In this document: piece after piece, positions 51,773 to 61,282 of the stretch
Position numbering within the stretch: position 1 is the stretch's first letter
Layout of the letters: the number at the start of each line of letters is the position of its first letter
Source: Variibacter gotjawalensis
GTDB lineage: Bacteria > Pseudomonadota > Alphaproteobacteria > Rhizobiales > Xanthobacteraceae
DNA length: 64,000 nucleotides
NCBI RefSeq assembly: GCF_002355335.1
Contig: NZ_AP014946.1
Span: 4,169,501-4,233,500 of the forward strand
Direction of reading: 5' to 3'
Translations under genes and position numbers: made by a program
The notes under the pieces: model-generated
Databases searched by the model: none
Told to the model about the DNA's origin: nothing
Seen by the model: only the letters and a program-made list of their open reading frames with translations

Positions 51773-53614
51773 CTAGTCATCAAAACTCTCGCCCTCGTTA
51801 GGCGGCGCGCCGTCATCCCACGGCGCGATATCACCATCTTCGTTCGGCGGCGACGTGAAAGCGGGCTGCTCGACCGCTTCGCCGCGCACCTGAACGCCGA
51901 CGATCTGCGCGCCGGGAAAGCGCGACAGCACGGCCTGCACCAGCGGGTCGGCGGTCACGCCGGTCTTCACTTCTTCGCGCCGCGCATCTTCCTTCGCGCG
52001 CAATGACGCTTCGCCCTGCTCGGACGACAGCACGATCATCCACGGCCGACCGGTCCAATTCTTCAGCTTCTGTGCGAGATCGTTGACGATCGCCTTCGAC
52101 GCGCCGGGTTCGAGCGCGATCTCGAGCCGCCCGTCTTCGAAGCGCACGAGCCGCACGTCGCGTTCGAGCGCCGTGCGCATCAGAATGTCGCGCTGCTCGG
52201 TCGCGAGCGCGATGACATCCTCGAAACGCGCCAGCGCACGCACCGGCGCCGTCTGCGCGGAGGCACGCGGCGCAGCGATAGCCGGAGACGATTCGACCGC
52301 ATGGATCGCACGCGGCTGCGCATTCGACATGGCGCGCGGACGCTGACCGCCACCACCACCGGACGGTGCGGCGCCGCCGCCACCCGCAGGCGCCGAAGGT
52401 GCGCCGACGCTGCCGCCGTTAAGCAAATCCTCGGGCGACGGCAGACCGGAGGCATAACCGATGCGCACCAGCACCATCTCGGCGGCCTGGATCGGCTTCG
52501 ACGATTCGCGAACCTCCGCGATGCCCTTCAGCAGCATCTGCCATGTCATCGACAGCACGCGCATCGACAGCGACGCCGCGAACTCCGCGCCGCGCGAGCG
52601 TTCGACTTCCGCGATCGATCGATCGTCCGCGACGCTCGGCACCACCTTGATGCGCGTCACGAAATGCGTGAATTCGGCAAGGTCCGTCAGCGCCACCGCA
52701 GGATCGGCGCCGGAGTCGTATTGATCGCGCAACTCGCTGAGCGCGGCCGCGATGTCGCCGCGCATCAGCGCCGCGAAGAGATCGATGACGCGCGTGCGGT
52801 CGGCAAGCCCGAGCATCTGCCGCACGTCTTCGGCGCGAACGGGCCCGGCCGCATGCGCGATCGCCTGATCCATCAGCGAGAGGCTGTCACGCACCGAACC
52901 TTCCGCCGCGCGGGCGATCAACTGCAGCGCGTCGGTTTCCGCTTCGACCTTTTCTTTCGTGCAAATGTTGCCGAGATGATCGACCAGCGTGCCGGCTTCC
53001 ACACGGCGCAGATCGAACCGCTGGCAGCGCGACAGCACCGTGATCGGCACCTTGCGGATCTCGGTCGTCGCGAAAACGAACTTCACATGCGGCGGCGGCT
53101 CTTCGAGCGTTTTCAGCAGAGCGTTGAAGCCCTGCGCCGTCACCATATGCACCTCGTCGAGGATGTAGACTTTGTAGCGTGCCGACGCCGGCGCATAGCG
53201 CACCGCGTCGTTGATCTGGCGGATGTCGTCGACGCCGTTGTGCGAGGCCGCATCCATTTCGATCACGTCGACGTGCCGGCTCTCCATGATCGCCTGACAA
53301 TGCGTGCCGAGCTTCGGCATGTGGATCGACGGCTTGTCGATCCCGTCCGCGTCGTAATTCAGGGCGCGCGCGAGGATGCGCGCCGTCGTCGTCTTGCCGA
53401 CACCGCGAACGCCGGTGAGGATCCACGCCTGCGGGATGCGCCCGGTGTCGAACGCATTGGCAAGCGTGCGCACCATCGCCTCTTGGCCGATAAGATCGTC
53501 GAACGTCGATGGGCGGTATTTGCGGGCGAGCACGCGGTAGGACCCGGCCGGCGTGCTCATTTCGCCGCTGCCGCCCTGAAGGTCGAAACCCAGACTATTC
53601 TCGCCGTCGCTCAT
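51773..53614 (-). CDS. dnaX: DNA polymerase III subunit gamma/tau
   Basis: ATG 53614 gives 613 residues; ATG 53560 is a possible shorter start. The AAA+ clamp-loader ATPase has Walker A GVRGVGKTTTAR, DEVHMV and the late ATTEIRKVPITVLSRC with the sensor Arg. In the region where E. coli has four zinc-binding Cys, only one (THCQAIMESRHVD) remains, common in alphaproteobacteria. A Gly/Ala-rich linker and a C-terminal tau-like part follow. It is transcribed with ybaB. Confidence 0.94.
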   Translation of the reverse strand: MSDGENSLGFDLQGGSGEMSTPAGSYRVLARKYRPSTFDDLIGQEAMVRTLANAFDTGRIPQAWILTGVRGVGKTTTARILARALNYDADGIDKPSIHMPKLGTHCQAIMESRHVDVIEMDAASHNGVDDIRQINDAVRYAPASARYKVYILDEVHMVTAQGFNALLKTLEEPPPHVKFVFATTEIRKVPITVLSRCQRFDLRRVEAGTLVDHLGNICTKEKVEAETDALQLIARAAEGSVRDSLSLMDQAIAHAAGPVRAEDVRQMLGLADRTRVIDLFAALMRGDIAAALSELRDQYDSGADPAVALTDLAEFTHFVTRIKVVPSVADDRSIAEVERSRGAEFAASLSMRVLSMTWQMLLKGIAEVRESSKPIQAAEMVLVRIGYASGLPSPEDLLNGGSVGAPSAPAGGGGAAPSGGGGGQRPRAMSNAQPRAIHAVESSPAIAAPRASAQTAPVRALARFEDVIALATEQRDILMRTALERDVRLVRFEDGRLEIALEPGASKAIVNDLAQKLKNWTGRPWMIVLSSEQGEASLRAKEDARREEVKTGVTADPLVQAVLSRFPGAQIVGVQVRGEAVEQPAFTSPPNEDGDIAPWDDGAPPNEGESFDD

Positions 53615-53624
53615 AAGGCCAAAC

Positions 53625-54191
53625 TTAGAGGCTGCGCGCGCCGTTTGAAACCACCTGCGCCGGATTGCCCACGACCGTAGCACCGGCCGGAACATCGCGT
53701 GTCACCACGCTGCCCGCCCCGACCAGCGCATCGTCGCCGATCGTCACGCCCGGCAGAATAATTGCGCCTCCGCCGATCCAGCAATTGCGGCCGATTGTGA
53801 CGGGCCTGCCGAACTCGACGCCGCTTTTGCGCTCCGCCGCATCGCGCGGATGATCCGCCGCGTAAATCTGCACCGCCGGCCCGATTTGCGTGTCGTCGCC
53901 GATGCTGACCGCGCAGATATCGAGGATCACGCAGTTGAAATTGAGGAAAACGCCCTTCCCGACCGAGATGTTATAGCCAAAGTCGCAATGAAACGGCGGC
54001 CGGATCACGGCCCCTTCGCCGACAGAGGCGAGCCGCTCCGCCAGCAAAGCCCGCCGCTCGGCCGGCGGCGCGTCGAGCGCCGCGTTGTAGCGGACCATCC
54101 ACGCCTTCGCGGCCGCTTGGTCGGCTTGGATCTCGGTATCGCCCGGGCGGTATAACTCTCCGGCGAGCATTTTCTCTTTTTCGCTCTTCAC
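53625..54191 (-). CDS. Maltose O-acetyltransferase-like hexapeptide acetyltransferase
   Basis: The start is GTG 54191, placed by a strong Shine-Dalgarno (GGAGGACGC) and by matching the family N-terminus KSEKEKMLAGELYRPGD. The 188-residue protein has the left-handed beta-helix of hexapeptide repeats, HCDFGYNISVGKGVFLNFNCV, and the catalytic His in YAADHPRD. It uses acetyl-CoA to acetylate a sugar or similar acceptor. It forms trimers in known members. Substrate uncertain. Confidence 0.87.
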   Translation of the reverse strand: MKSEKEKMLAGELYRPGDTEIQADQAAAKAWMVRYNAALDAPPAERRALLAERLASVGEGAVIRPPFHCDFGYNISVGKGVFLNFNCVILDICAVSIGDDTQIGPAVQIYAADHPRDAAERKSGVEFGRPVTIGRNCWIGGGAIILPGVTIGDDALVGAGSVVTRDVPAGATVVGNPAQVVSNGARSL

Positions 54192-54245
54192 GCGTCCTCC
54201 AAAACGACAAAAGCGGCCCGAGGAGCCTCTGGGCCGCTTTTCGAG

Positions 54246-54343
54246 TGGGAGGCTGACGAGCGACCCAAACCGGTCCTCGTTAGGGCTGCTTCCTTCCGGA
54301 TCTGACCCGGTTGGCGAGTGATCTGTCCACTGCCAACCTCCCG
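54246..54343 (-). ncRNA. ffs: Signal recognition particle RNA (4.5S type)
   Basis: The reverse strand holds the conserved SRP core GGTCAGATCCGGAAGGAAGC followed by AGCCCTAACG. Ends GGGAGG and CCTCCC pair to close the rod. The length of about 98 bases matches bacterial small SRP RNA. It lies 54 bases upstream of the acetyltransferase start on the same strand. Confidence 0.93.
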
Positions 54344-54348
54344 CGCCG

Positions 54349-54377
54349 TATATCGTGGTTTTCGCGCTCGATGGCAA
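54349..54377 (-). promoter_or_regulatory. Candidate promoter of the SRP RNA
   Basis: On the reverse strand TTGCCA (54377-54372), a 17-base spacer and GATATA (54354-54349) sit six bases before the RNA 5' end. Confidence 0.55.
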
Positions 54378-54496
54378 GAGACACAACCTGCCCCTTGCGG
54401 AACAACCATAGCGACACCATATGGCTTCTAACGACGAAATCGGCGCTTAGTCCGTAACCACGGATGTACTGGTACGAATAATGATAGCGACGAGGG

Positions 54497-54524
54497 AAAG
54501 GCCGGGTTTTGCCCGGCCTTTTTT
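54497..54524. terminator. Rho-independent terminator-like hairpin upstream of the quinone oxidoreductase gene
   Basis: AAGGCCGGG, a short loop TTTTG and CCCGGCCTT, followed by a T run. It is oriented for + strand transcripts, which here come from the SRP/spacer side; no + gene ends just before it. Confidence 0.75.
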
Positions 54525-54590
54525 GTTGGACAAACGGTCCCGCATCGGGTGAAGCCTGGTGCCGAAAAAGAAGATGACCGGAGGACATCC

Positions 54591-55562
54591 ATGAAGGCCG
54601 CAGTCGTGGGCGATAAAGGCGTCGAGGTGCGTGACGTACCGGCACCGAAGCCGGGTCCCGAGCAAGTCCTCATTCGCGTGCGCGCCGCCGGTCTCAACCG
54701 CGCCGACCTTATGATCGCGGCCGGACATTTCCACGGTCACGCCGGCGGCGCCGGCACCATCCTCGGCCTCGAATGCGCCGGCGAAGTTGCCGAAGTCGGC
54801 AGCGGCGTAACCGGCATCAAGGTCGGCGATCGCGTGCTTTGCTCCTGCGCCGCCTCTTATGCCGAATATGCCGTCGCCGATATGGGCCGCGTGCATCGCA
54901 TCCCGGCCAACAACATGAACTTCACGCAGGCCGCGACGCTGCCGGTCGCGCTGCAGACAATGCACAACGCGGTCGTCACGGCCGGCCGCCTGCAAGCCGG
55001 CGAGAGCGTGTTGATCCAAGGCGCATCGTCGGGCGTCGGTCTTGCCGCAATGCAGATCGCGAAAGTAATGGGCGCGAAATTCGTCGTCGGCACGTCGACA
55101 ACTGCTGAGCGACGCAAGAAGCTCACCGAATTCGGAGCCGATCTCGCCGTCGACTCGCGCGATCCGACATGGGCCAATCAAGTGCTCAAGGCCACCGACG
55201 GCAAAGGTGTCGACCTTATCGTCGATCAAATCTCCGGCTACGTTGCCAACGACAACATGAAGGCGACGAAGATCCTCGGCCGCATCGTCAATGTCGGCCG
55301 GCTCGGCGGCTTCAAGGGCGAGTTCGACTTCGACCTCCACGCGCTGCGCCGCATCGATTATATCGGCGTGACGTTCCGCACGCGTTCGGTCGAAGAGGTG
55401 CGCGAGATCAATCGCCGCATGCGCGCCGATCTTTGGCAGCACGTCGAAGACGGCAAGATCAACCTACCGATCGACCGCACCTTCCCACTCGACAAAGCCG
55501 CCGAAGCGCTGGCGCATATGAAAGCCAACCAGCACCTCGGCAAAATCATTCTCGAGGTTTGA
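54591..55562 (+). CDS. Zinc-independent quinone oxidoreductase (MDR superfamily)
   Basis: ATG 54591 with CCGGAGG gives 323 residues. The N-terminal GroES-like half starts MKAAVVGDKGVEVRDVPAPK, and NAD(P) binding is seen in VLIQGASSGVGLAAMQIAK. Cys/His zinc ligands of classic alcohol dehydrogenases are missing. The fold matches the QOR group that reduces quinones or enones with NADPH. The convergent SnoaL-like gene ends seven bases away. Confidence 0.88.
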   Translation: MKAAVVGDKGVEVRDVPAPKPGPEQVLIRVRAAGLNRADLMIAAGHFHGHAGGAGTILGLECAGEVAEVGSGVTGIKVGDRVLCSCAASYAEYAVADMGRVHRIPANNMNFTQAATLPVALQTMHNAVVTAGRLQAGESVLIQGASSGVGLAAMQIAKVMGAKFVVGTSTTAERRKKLTEFGADLAVDSRDPTWANQVLKATDGKGVDLIVDQISGYVANDNMKATKILGRIVNVGRLGGFKGEFDFDLHALRRIDYIGVTFRTRSVEEVREINRRMRADLWQHVEDGKINLPIDRTFPLDKAAEALAHMKANQHLGKIILEV

Positions 55563-55568
55563 GCGCGC

Positions 55569-56066
55569 TTACTTCGCGCGGAGTTGGCCGATAGCGCTAA
55601 GCCAATTTTCCATGTGATAGGTTTTGACGATCTTGCCGTCTTTCACGGTTTGGATGTCGATCGCCATCATGCGAAAGCTCTTGCCCGTATGCGGCACACC
55701 GAAAAGATCACCGGCCGGCGTGCCGGTGACTTCGCCGCGTACGATGACGCGATCGCCCGCGACCAGCACTTCTTTGATATCGAACTTCATGTCCGGGATC
55801 GTGTTCGAAAAATTCGACACGACCTTGATCGACGTATCGCGGCCCCAGCATTCGCCCGGCAGATATCCGGCACAGGACTCGTAGTCGGCCGACAGCACCT
55901 GCTCTTGCGTCGCCTTCACGTCTGGGCGCGTCGCAACATTGAACAGGCTGTACCAGGGCGCGATGGCAGCACGCGCTTGTGCCTCGGTAAGGCCCTGGGC
56001 CGAAGCCTGTCCTAAGAACAGCGCAGCGAGAGCGCCGCACACCAGAGTAAATTTGAACATCGCCAT
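55569..56066 (-). CDS. SnoaL-like/NTF2-fold secreted protein
   Basis: ATG 56066 with GGGAGAGG gives 165 residues. A Sec signal peptide (LVCGALAALFLGQASA) precedes an NTF2-like fold with SFRMMAIDIQTVKDGKIVKTYHMENW, the usual late strand of SnoaL/ester cyclase-like proteins. The function is not established. The TetR gene is divergent, and a clear dyad lies between them, so the protein is probably under TetR control. Confidence 0.8.
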   Translation of the reverse strand: MAMFKFTLVCGALAALFLGQASAQGLTEAQARAAIAPWYSLFNVATRPDVKATQEQVLSADYESCAGYLPGECWGRDTSIKVVSNFSNTIPDMKFDIKEVLVAGDRVIVRGEVTGTPAGDLFGVPHTGKSFRMMAIDIQTVKDGKIVKTYHMENWLSAIGQLRAK

Positions 56067-56095
56067 CTGAACCTCTCCCTCGTGATTGCAATTAC

Positions 56096-56111
56096 TATGA
56101 CGGTCGTCATA
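56096..56111. promoter_or_regulatory. TetR-type operator between SnoaL-like and TetR genes
   Basis: TATGAC, GGTC and GTCATA form a perfect 16-base dyad. It lies 28 bases before the TetR start and 30 bases before the SnoaL-like start. Perfect dyads of this size in a divergent TetR pair are typical autoregulatory sites. Confidence 0.65.
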
Positions 56112-56138
56112 CATATTTACAAGCGGTAGATTGGGTCG

Positions 56139-56717
56139 ATGGCGCGGAAAACCGATTCGAAATCTAAAACCGTGATGACGGCGATCAAGTTGTTCAGCCG
56201 GCGCGGATATCATGGGACTGCCCTCAATGATATTTTGGATGCGAGCGGCGCACCACGCGGGTCCCTCTATTTTCACTTTCCCAATGGCAAGGAGGAAATC
56301 GGAACCGAAGCCGCGACCCTTGCCGGCGGAGCCGTCCGCGCAATGATCGCAGACGCCGCTGCCAATTCGAGGGACGCTGCCGGATTCCTCACGCGCATCG
56401 TTCGCACCATGGGTGCCAACCTGGAGGCGTCGGGATTTACCGAAGGATGTCCTCTCGCCACCGTGGCGCTGGAAACAGCGGCCGAATCTGAAAGTCTCGG
56501 CGCTGCCGCCCGTGCGGCTTTTAAAAGTTGGGAGAAGGAAATCGACGATGGCCTCGCGCGCTACGACGTTGCGGCGTCGGCTGCGCTTGCCACGATGGTG
56601 CTCAATCAAATCGAAGGTGCGTTGATGCTGGCTCGTACGCACCGCGACCTCGAACCGATGCGTCGCGCTGAAGAGGCCGCCCTCATCCTATTGCGCGCAA
56701 TATCCGCGCCGTCATGA
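56139..56717 (+). CDS. TetR/AcrR-family transcriptional regulator
   Basis: This 192-residue protein has the TetR HTH (AIKLFSRRGYHGTALNDILDASGAPRGSLYFHF; residues about 10-55) and a helical ligand domain with GFTEGCPLATVALETA, characteristic of the LmrA/YxaF-like subgroup (C-terminal domain with a GCP segment). It should repress the divergent SnoaL-like gene and itself through the dyad between them. Ligand unknown. Confidence 0.87.
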   Translation: MARKTDSKSKTVMTAIKLFSRRGYHGTALNDILDASGAPRGSLYFHFPNGKEEIGTEAATLAGGAVRAMIADAAANSRDAAGFLTRIVRTMGANLEASGFTEGCPLATVALETAAESESLGAAARAAFKSWEKEIDDGLARYDVAASAALATMVLNQIEGALMLARTHRDLEPMRRAEEAALILLRAISAPS

Positions 56718-56821
56718 TCTCGTAACAGTTTCGGCTTACTGTGACCCATCGCGCCGCTGAAGTGTCATTCGCTTCACGTTATGTCCACGGATGTAATGGC
56801 ATCGACGAAAAAACGGCGTGG

Positions 56822-56848
56822 AAGGTCGGGCAGAGCCCGGCCTTTTTT
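56822..56848 (+). terminator. Rho-independent terminator downstream of the TetR gene
   Basis: AAGGTCGGGC, loop AGA and GCCCGGCCTT with one G-U pair are followed by six T residues. It lies in the 318-base gap before the SDR gene. Confidence 0.8.
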
Positions 56849-56870
56849 GTTTTCAGGGATCTGTATTACT

Positions 56871-57020
56871 CGTCATTGCGAGGAGCGGCTCTGCGCGAAG
56901 CGCCGCCGCGACGCGGCCATCCAGCTTTTAGCTGCGTTCAATTTCGAAGTAAGAACTGGATTGCTTCGTCGTGAACGCACAGCGCGCTTTGCGCGCCCGC
57001 GTCACTCCTCGCAATGACGA
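56871..57020. repeat. Palindromic intergenic repeat, family B (copy 2)
   Basis: CGTCATTGCGAGGAGCGGCT on the left and CACTCCTCGCAATGACGA on the right pair as outer arms. Internal CCAGCTTTTAG and AACTGGATTGCTTCGTC are shared with the copy at 50249-50362. It fills most of the space after the terminator. Confidence 0.75.
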
Positions 57021-57035
57021 ACAACACACAAAAAA

Positions 57036-57788
57036 TTAAACGTGCTGGCCGCCGTTGATGTGGATCTCGGCGCCGTTCACATACGAGCCGGTCTCCGTGC
57101 ACAGCACGTAGATGATCTTCGCAACTTCGTCCGGCGTGCCGAGGCGGTGCATCGGGATTTGCTCCTCGACGATCTTCTCCGTCCCCGGCGATAGAATGGA
57201 CGTATCGATTTCGCCCGGCGCGATCGCGTTGACGCGCACACCGACGCGGCCGAAATCCATCGCCATCTCGCGCGTCAGCGACGCGAGCGCCGCTTTCGAT
57301 GTTGCGTAAGCCGTGCCGGCGAAAGGATGCACGCGCGATCCCGCGATCGACGTGACGTTGACAACCGAGCCCTTGGCTTTCTGCAGCTGATCGATCAAAC
57401 CGCGCGCCAGCATGATCGAGGCGAAGAAGTTCACCTGAAACACATGTACCCAAGTCTCGAATGTCGTCTCGATCGACGACAGACGTTTCCCACCATCCGC
57501 CTTCGGCGAGATCGCCGCGTTGTTCACCAGCGCATGCAGTTCGCCGTCGCTCAGCCGGCGTTTGATCTCCTCGATCGCTTCAAGCGTGTTCTGCGGATTC
57601 GAGAGATCGACCTGAATGTGATCTTCCGGCCCGGCTTCCCACGGACAGTTCTCCGGGAAGCCATGACGCGAGCACGTGATGACGCGCCAGCCGGCCGCCG
57701 AAAAGCGTTTCACGGTCGCATGGCCGATGCCTCGGCTCGCGCCCGTCAGGAGGAGCGTGCGGCGCGGTTGGTTCTGAGGGCTTTGCAT
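57036..57788 (-). CDS. SDR-family oxidoreductase
   Basis: ATG 57788 gives 250 residues. It has NAD(P) motif TGASRGIGHATV, NNAAIS, a catalytic Ser in TSIAGS and YxxxK in AYATSKAAL, so the Ser-Tyr-Lys triad is complete. The late segment GEIDTSILSPG and GSYVNGAEIHINGG fits classical SDRs. Substrate unknown. It is co-directional with pdxH but 52 bases downstream of it. Confidence 0.88.
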   Translation of the reverse strand: MQSPQNQPRRTLLLTGASRGIGHATVKRFSAAGWRVITCSRHGFPENCPWEAGPEDHIQVDLSNPQNTLEAIEEIKRRLSDGELHALVNNAAISPKADGGKRLSSIETTFETWVHVFQVNFFASIMLARGLIDQLQKAKGSVVNVTSIAGSRVHPFAGTAYATSKAALASLTREMAMDFGRVGVRVNAIAPGEIDTSILSPGTEKIVEEQIPMHRLGTPDEVAKIIYVLCTETGSYVNGAEIHINGGQHV

Positions 57789-57840
57789 GCTGGCGTTAGA
57801 TAACTTTCTGCGGTGTCTCCGCAAGGAGATAGATCATCTC

Positions 57841-58488
57841 TCAAGGATAAAGCCGCTGCTTCGCCCATGCGGCGCCGATGTCGGCACGGCGAAACTCGAT
57901 ACGGTCGTGCAAGCGAAACGCGCGATCGTGCCAGAATTCCATCACGGTCGGCACCACGCGAAAGCCCGTCCAGTAAGCCGGACGCGGCACGCTACTCACG
58001 GCGTATTTCGCCGTCGTGACCGCGATCGCCTTTTCGAACGCCATGCGCGTCTCGAGCGGCCGCGATTGCTGGCTCGCCCAGGCGCCGATCTGCGACAACT
58101 TTGGACGCGTTGCAAAGTAGGCGTCAGCCTCTTCATCCGACACGCGTTCAACCGCGCCGCGAATGCGCACCTGCCGGGTCAGCGACTTCCAATGGAACAG
58201 CAGCGCGGCCTTCGGATGCGCGCCAAGCTCACGTCCCTTCTGGCTTTCGGTATTCGTGTAGAAGACGAAGCCGCGTGCATCGACGCCCTTCAGCAGCACC
58301 ATCCGCAAGTTCGGTAGCCCGTCTGCATCGACGGTCGCGACCGCCATGGCATTCGGGTCCGCCGGCTCGGACTTTTTCGCTTCGGCGAACCAAGTCTCCC
58401 ACAACGCCATCGGCTCGTCGGCCTGCGTAAAATCGCCGTCCGTCAACGCCGAGTTCTTACCGGAGATTAACGTTTTGCTGTCATTCAT
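57841..58488 (-). CDS. pdxH: Pyridoxamine 5'-phosphate oxidase
   Basis: This 215-residue FMN enzyme has the conserved [44 protein letters not shown] and the C-terminal PYW-like stretch [12 protein letters not shown] with the final RLYP. It oxidises pyridoxine or pyridoxamine phosphate to PLP, the last step of vitamin B6 synthesis/salvage. The length is normal. The surface lipoprotein gene is divergent from it. Confidence 0.94.
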   Translation of the reverse strand: MNDSKTLISGKNSALTDGDFTQADEPMALWETWFAEAKKSEPADPNAMAVATVDADGLPNLRMVLLKGVDARGFVFYTNTESQKGRELGAHPKAALLFHWKSLTRQVRIRGAVERVSDEEADAYFATRPKLSQIGAWASQQSRPLETRMAFEKAIAVTTAKYAVSSVPRPAYWTGFRVVPTVMEFWHDRAFRLHDRIEFRRADIGAAWAKQRLYP

Positions 58489-58536
58489 CGCTAAATGCCA
58501 TTCGTCTCAGGGCGCGGCTAACGCCGCAAATCGCCG

Positions 58537-58998
58537 ATGCATCAGTCCTATAGCGGCCTCATCGTCCAGCGTAAAACGAAGCTCGCGGGTAAAGCCTTAG
58601 CGGCGGCCCTGCTCGGCCTCTCGCTCGGCGGCTGCAGCTACCAGATGGGACTGTATGACAAGGAAGCCAAGGCGGAGGCCACCGGCTCGGTCGCCCAGCC
58701 CATCGGCCATACGACCCCGAAACCGGCCGACAGCGACCTCGTTCGCGCCAAACAGGCTGCGACCGACCTCCTCGCCCGCAATGCCAAGGATGCTAGCCAG
58801 ACCTGGGAAAACCCGGCGACCGGTGCGACCGGTACCGTCACTCCGATGGCTGCCGCCTATGCGGACAACGGCACCGAATGCCGCGATTTCCTGGCGAGCT
58901 ACGTTCAAGGCGAAGCACAGACTTGGTTCCAAGGCGATGCCTGCAAGACCGGCCGCCGCTGGGAAGTCCGCAATTTCAAGCCGCTCCGCCGCACGTAA
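58537..58998 (+). CDS. RT0821/Lpp0805-family surface lipoprotein
   Basis: This 153-residue protein has an N-terminal hydrophobic segment ending in the lipobox LGGC (Cys33). The mature part has WENPATGATGTVTPMAAAYADNG and CRDFLASYVQGEAQTWFQGDAC, blocks found in the RT0821/Lpp0805 surface antigen family of alphaproteobacteria and Legionella. It is divergent from pdxH and followed by the DnaJ-like gene. Confidence 0.83.
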   Translation: MHQSYSGLIVQRKTKLAGKALAAALLGLSLGGCSYQMGLYDKEAKAEATGSVAQPIGHTTPKPADSDLVRAKQAATDLLARNAKDASQTWENPATGATGTVTPMAAAYADNGTECRDFLASYVQGEAQTWFQGDACKTGRRWEVRNFKPLRRT

Positions 58999-59120
58999 AA
59001 ACCGCAGCGCTACCGCGCTACGGCCGTTGCGAGACCGCGACAACGCCCCCACATTGACGTAGAGACTGAGCCGGGTGCCTTCATGGGCCTGGCCCTTTCG
59101 TTGATTGGAGTATCCCTATA

Positions 59121-60107
59121 ATGCGCAACCCCTATGAGGTCTTGGGGGTGTCGCCTTCGGCGAGCCCTGAGGACATCAAGAAGGCGTTCCGCAAGCTCGC
59201 CAAGAAGCACCACCCGGACGCGAACAAAAACGATCCGAAGTCCGCCTCGAAATTCAACGAGGCGAACCAGGCCTATGAGATCGTCGGCGACCCAGCGAAA
59301 CGCAAGCAATTCGACGGCGGCGAGATCGACGCTGAAGGCAAGCCCAAGTTCCAAGGCTTCGAAGGCTTTGGCGGCGGCGGGCCCGGCGGCTATTCGCGCG
59401 GCCAATCCCCTGAGGGTTTCGAGACCTTCACGTTCCGCACCGGCGGCCCCGGTGGCGGGCAGCAAGGCGGCTTCTCGGGCTTCGAAGACATTCTCTCCGG
59501 CATGTTCGGCGGCCAGGCGCCGCGCGGCGCTCGTGGCGCGCGCGGCAATCCGTTCGGCGGCGGCGAAGATTTCGTCCGTCCGACCGTCGGCCAGGACGCA
59601 ACGGCCGATGTGACCGTCACGCTGGAAGAGGCCGCAAGCGGCGTTACCAAACGTATCGCGCTCGCGACCGGCAAGGAGATGGACGTCAAGGTTCCGGCCG
59701 GCATCCGCGACGGACAACAGATCCGCCTCAAGGGCCAGGGCTTCCTCGGCCACGGCGGCGGACCGACCGGCGACGCGCACGTGAAGGTGCATGTCGCGCC
59801 GCACCGCGAGTTCAAGCTCGACGGCGACAATCTCCGCGTTGATGTTCCGCTCACGCTCTACGAAGCCGTGCTCGGCGGTAAAGTCCGCGTTCCAACGCTC
59901 GGCGGTGCGGTCGAACTCGCGATTCCCGCCAATACGAATGCAGGCCGCACCTTCCGCCTCAAGGGCAAAGGCTTCCCGGCGAAAAGCGGTGCCGGCGACT
60001 TGTTCGCCACCGTCCGCATCATGCTTCCGGCGACGCCCGATCCGGAGCTTGAAGCGCTGATGCAGAAGTGGCGCGACGAGAAGCCCTACGACCCGCGCGG
60101 CGAGTAA
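59121..60107 (+). CDS. DnaJ-like co-chaperone with C-terminal domain (CbpA-like)
   Basis: ATG 59121 after GGAG gives 328 residues. J domain residues 1-70 contain HPD in [10 protein letters not shown], followed by a Gly/Phe-rich linker ([12 protein letters not shown]; 85-150) and two C-terminal beta domains ([27 protein letters not shown]). No zinc-finger Cys repeats are present, so it is a CbpA/DnaJ type II-like co-chaperone that stimulates DnaK. Confidence 0.9.
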   Translation: MRNPYEVLGVSPSASPEDIKKAFRKLAKKHHPDANKNDPKSASKFNEANQAYEIVGDPAKRKQFDGGEIDAEGKPKFQGFEGFGGGGPGGYSRGQSPEGFETFTFRTGGPGGGQQGGFSGFEDILSGMFGGQAPRGARGARGNPFGGGEDFVRPTVGQDATADVTVTLEEAASGVTKRIALATGKEMDVKVPAGIRDGQQIRLKGQGFLGHGGGPTGDAHVKVHVAPHREFKLDGDNLRVDVPLTLYEAVLGGKVRVPTLGGAVELAIPANTNAGRTFRLKGKGFPAKSGAGDLFATVRIMLPATPDPELEALMQKWRDEKPYDPRGE

Positions 60108-60179
60108 AAGCTTGTGGCGAGCTCGTGATTTCGCCGGAGCCACAGCCTGCGTGATGCAAGCCGAAACTACGCTACGGCC

Positions 60180-61121
60180 TCAGTGGCCACGAATGTCTGA
60201 GGGTGGTGCGCCGTACAAACGTTTGAACGTGCGGTTGAAATAGGACAGGTCACCAAAGCCGCACTCGAATGCAATTGAAGCAATGGTGCGGTCGCTCCAC
60301 CTTTGATCGGTCAGCATGCGGTTTGCACGCACAAGCCGACGGGTCAGCACAAAGTCCGAAAACGAAGTACCTTCGCTGTCGAACAGTTTTCGGACGTAGC
60401 TGTCGGAAATTTTCTGGCGTTTGGCGACCACGACCGCGGTTAGATCACCGTCGGCGAGATGTGCCTCGATATCGCCTTTGATGGCGCGCAGCCGCGCCGC
60501 CCGTATGCCGCGCCCCTCGGCGACGGCGGTCGCATCTCGAGTTGCGCCGATTGTCACAGCAACGAGATCGCAAAGCTGGGCGATAATCAGTTGGCGCGTC
60601 TGCGGCGCCGCGATTGCCGGATCATCGAACACGGCGTCCGCGTAACCTTTCAATAGATTCAACATGTCCGTGCCGCGCGGAATTCGGCGCAGAACAAAAT
60701 CGTCGACGTCCTGCACCAGCGGAGCCAGCGACGCACGGGGAAGTCGGATAACTCGATGGTCGACAAGAGCTGGTCTGCTGATCGTTCGCCCAGCCGAATA
60801 GCTCAGCAGCATCGCATCTCCATCGCGCAGGGTCGTCTCCCCGCGGCGACCCGCCACCATGCTGAGTCCGCTGACGTTCAGATGAAAGCTGAAATCGTTG
60901 TTTCCATCGCCGCTGTCGCGATGCGCGTGCACGTGTCGCACACCCTGTACGGTTCCGGATAGCAAGCCAAAATCAGGCAACTGGCGAATGCCGAAATCGA
61001 TATCGCAGACAAGATCCGGGATCGGATCGAACGTCACCCAGGTCAAGCCTTGGTCTTGCAGGGTTCGCACGGCATCGCCGCGTGCTTTTACACGTAGGGC
61101 ATTCACGGCAGGTCTGGCCAT
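60180..61121 (-). CDS. AraC-family transcriptional regulator
   Basis: This 313-residue protein has an N-terminal sensor of the AraC-binding-like type and a C-terminal double HTH with IASIAFECGFGDLSYFNRTFKRLYGAPPSDIR, the AraC signature. It is divergent from the Bug gene and is likely its regulator, though no ligand is known. The module 60180-63085 is flanked by the DnaJ-like and fabI genes. Confidence 0.88.
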   Translation of the reverse strand: MARPAVNALRVKARGDAVRTLQDQGLTWVTFDPIPDLVCDIDFGIRQLPDFGLLSGTVQGVRHVHAHRDSGDGNNDFSFHLNVSGLSMVAGRRGETTLRDGDAMLLSYSAGRTISRPALVDHRVIRLPRASLAPLVQDVDDFVLRRIPRGTDMLNLLKGYADAVFDDPAIAAPQTRQLIIAQLCDLVAVTIGATRDATAVAEGRGIRAARLRAIKGDIEAHLADGDLTAVVVAKRQKISDSYVRKLFDSEGTSFSDFVLTRRLVRANRMLTDQRWSDRTIASIAFECGFGDLSYFNRTFKRLYGAPPSDIRGH

Positions 61122-61282
61122 ATCGTGTTGCCTCGTCCCGCTCTCCCGTTGCCGATCTCTAGCGGAGCAGGTCGCGAAGCGTAACTATGGTGCGCAGTGC
61201 CGTCCAGTCCAGGTCCCGTTCCCGCCCAGTCCAAGCCCGATGGATGCCATCATAATAGCATTGAGCCCCAAGGAGATGTCGA

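Noticed and set aside
54280-54697. Short reverse frames over the SRP RNA and its promoter
   Set aside because: They cover a clear ffs gene and have no Shine-Dalgarno or domain.
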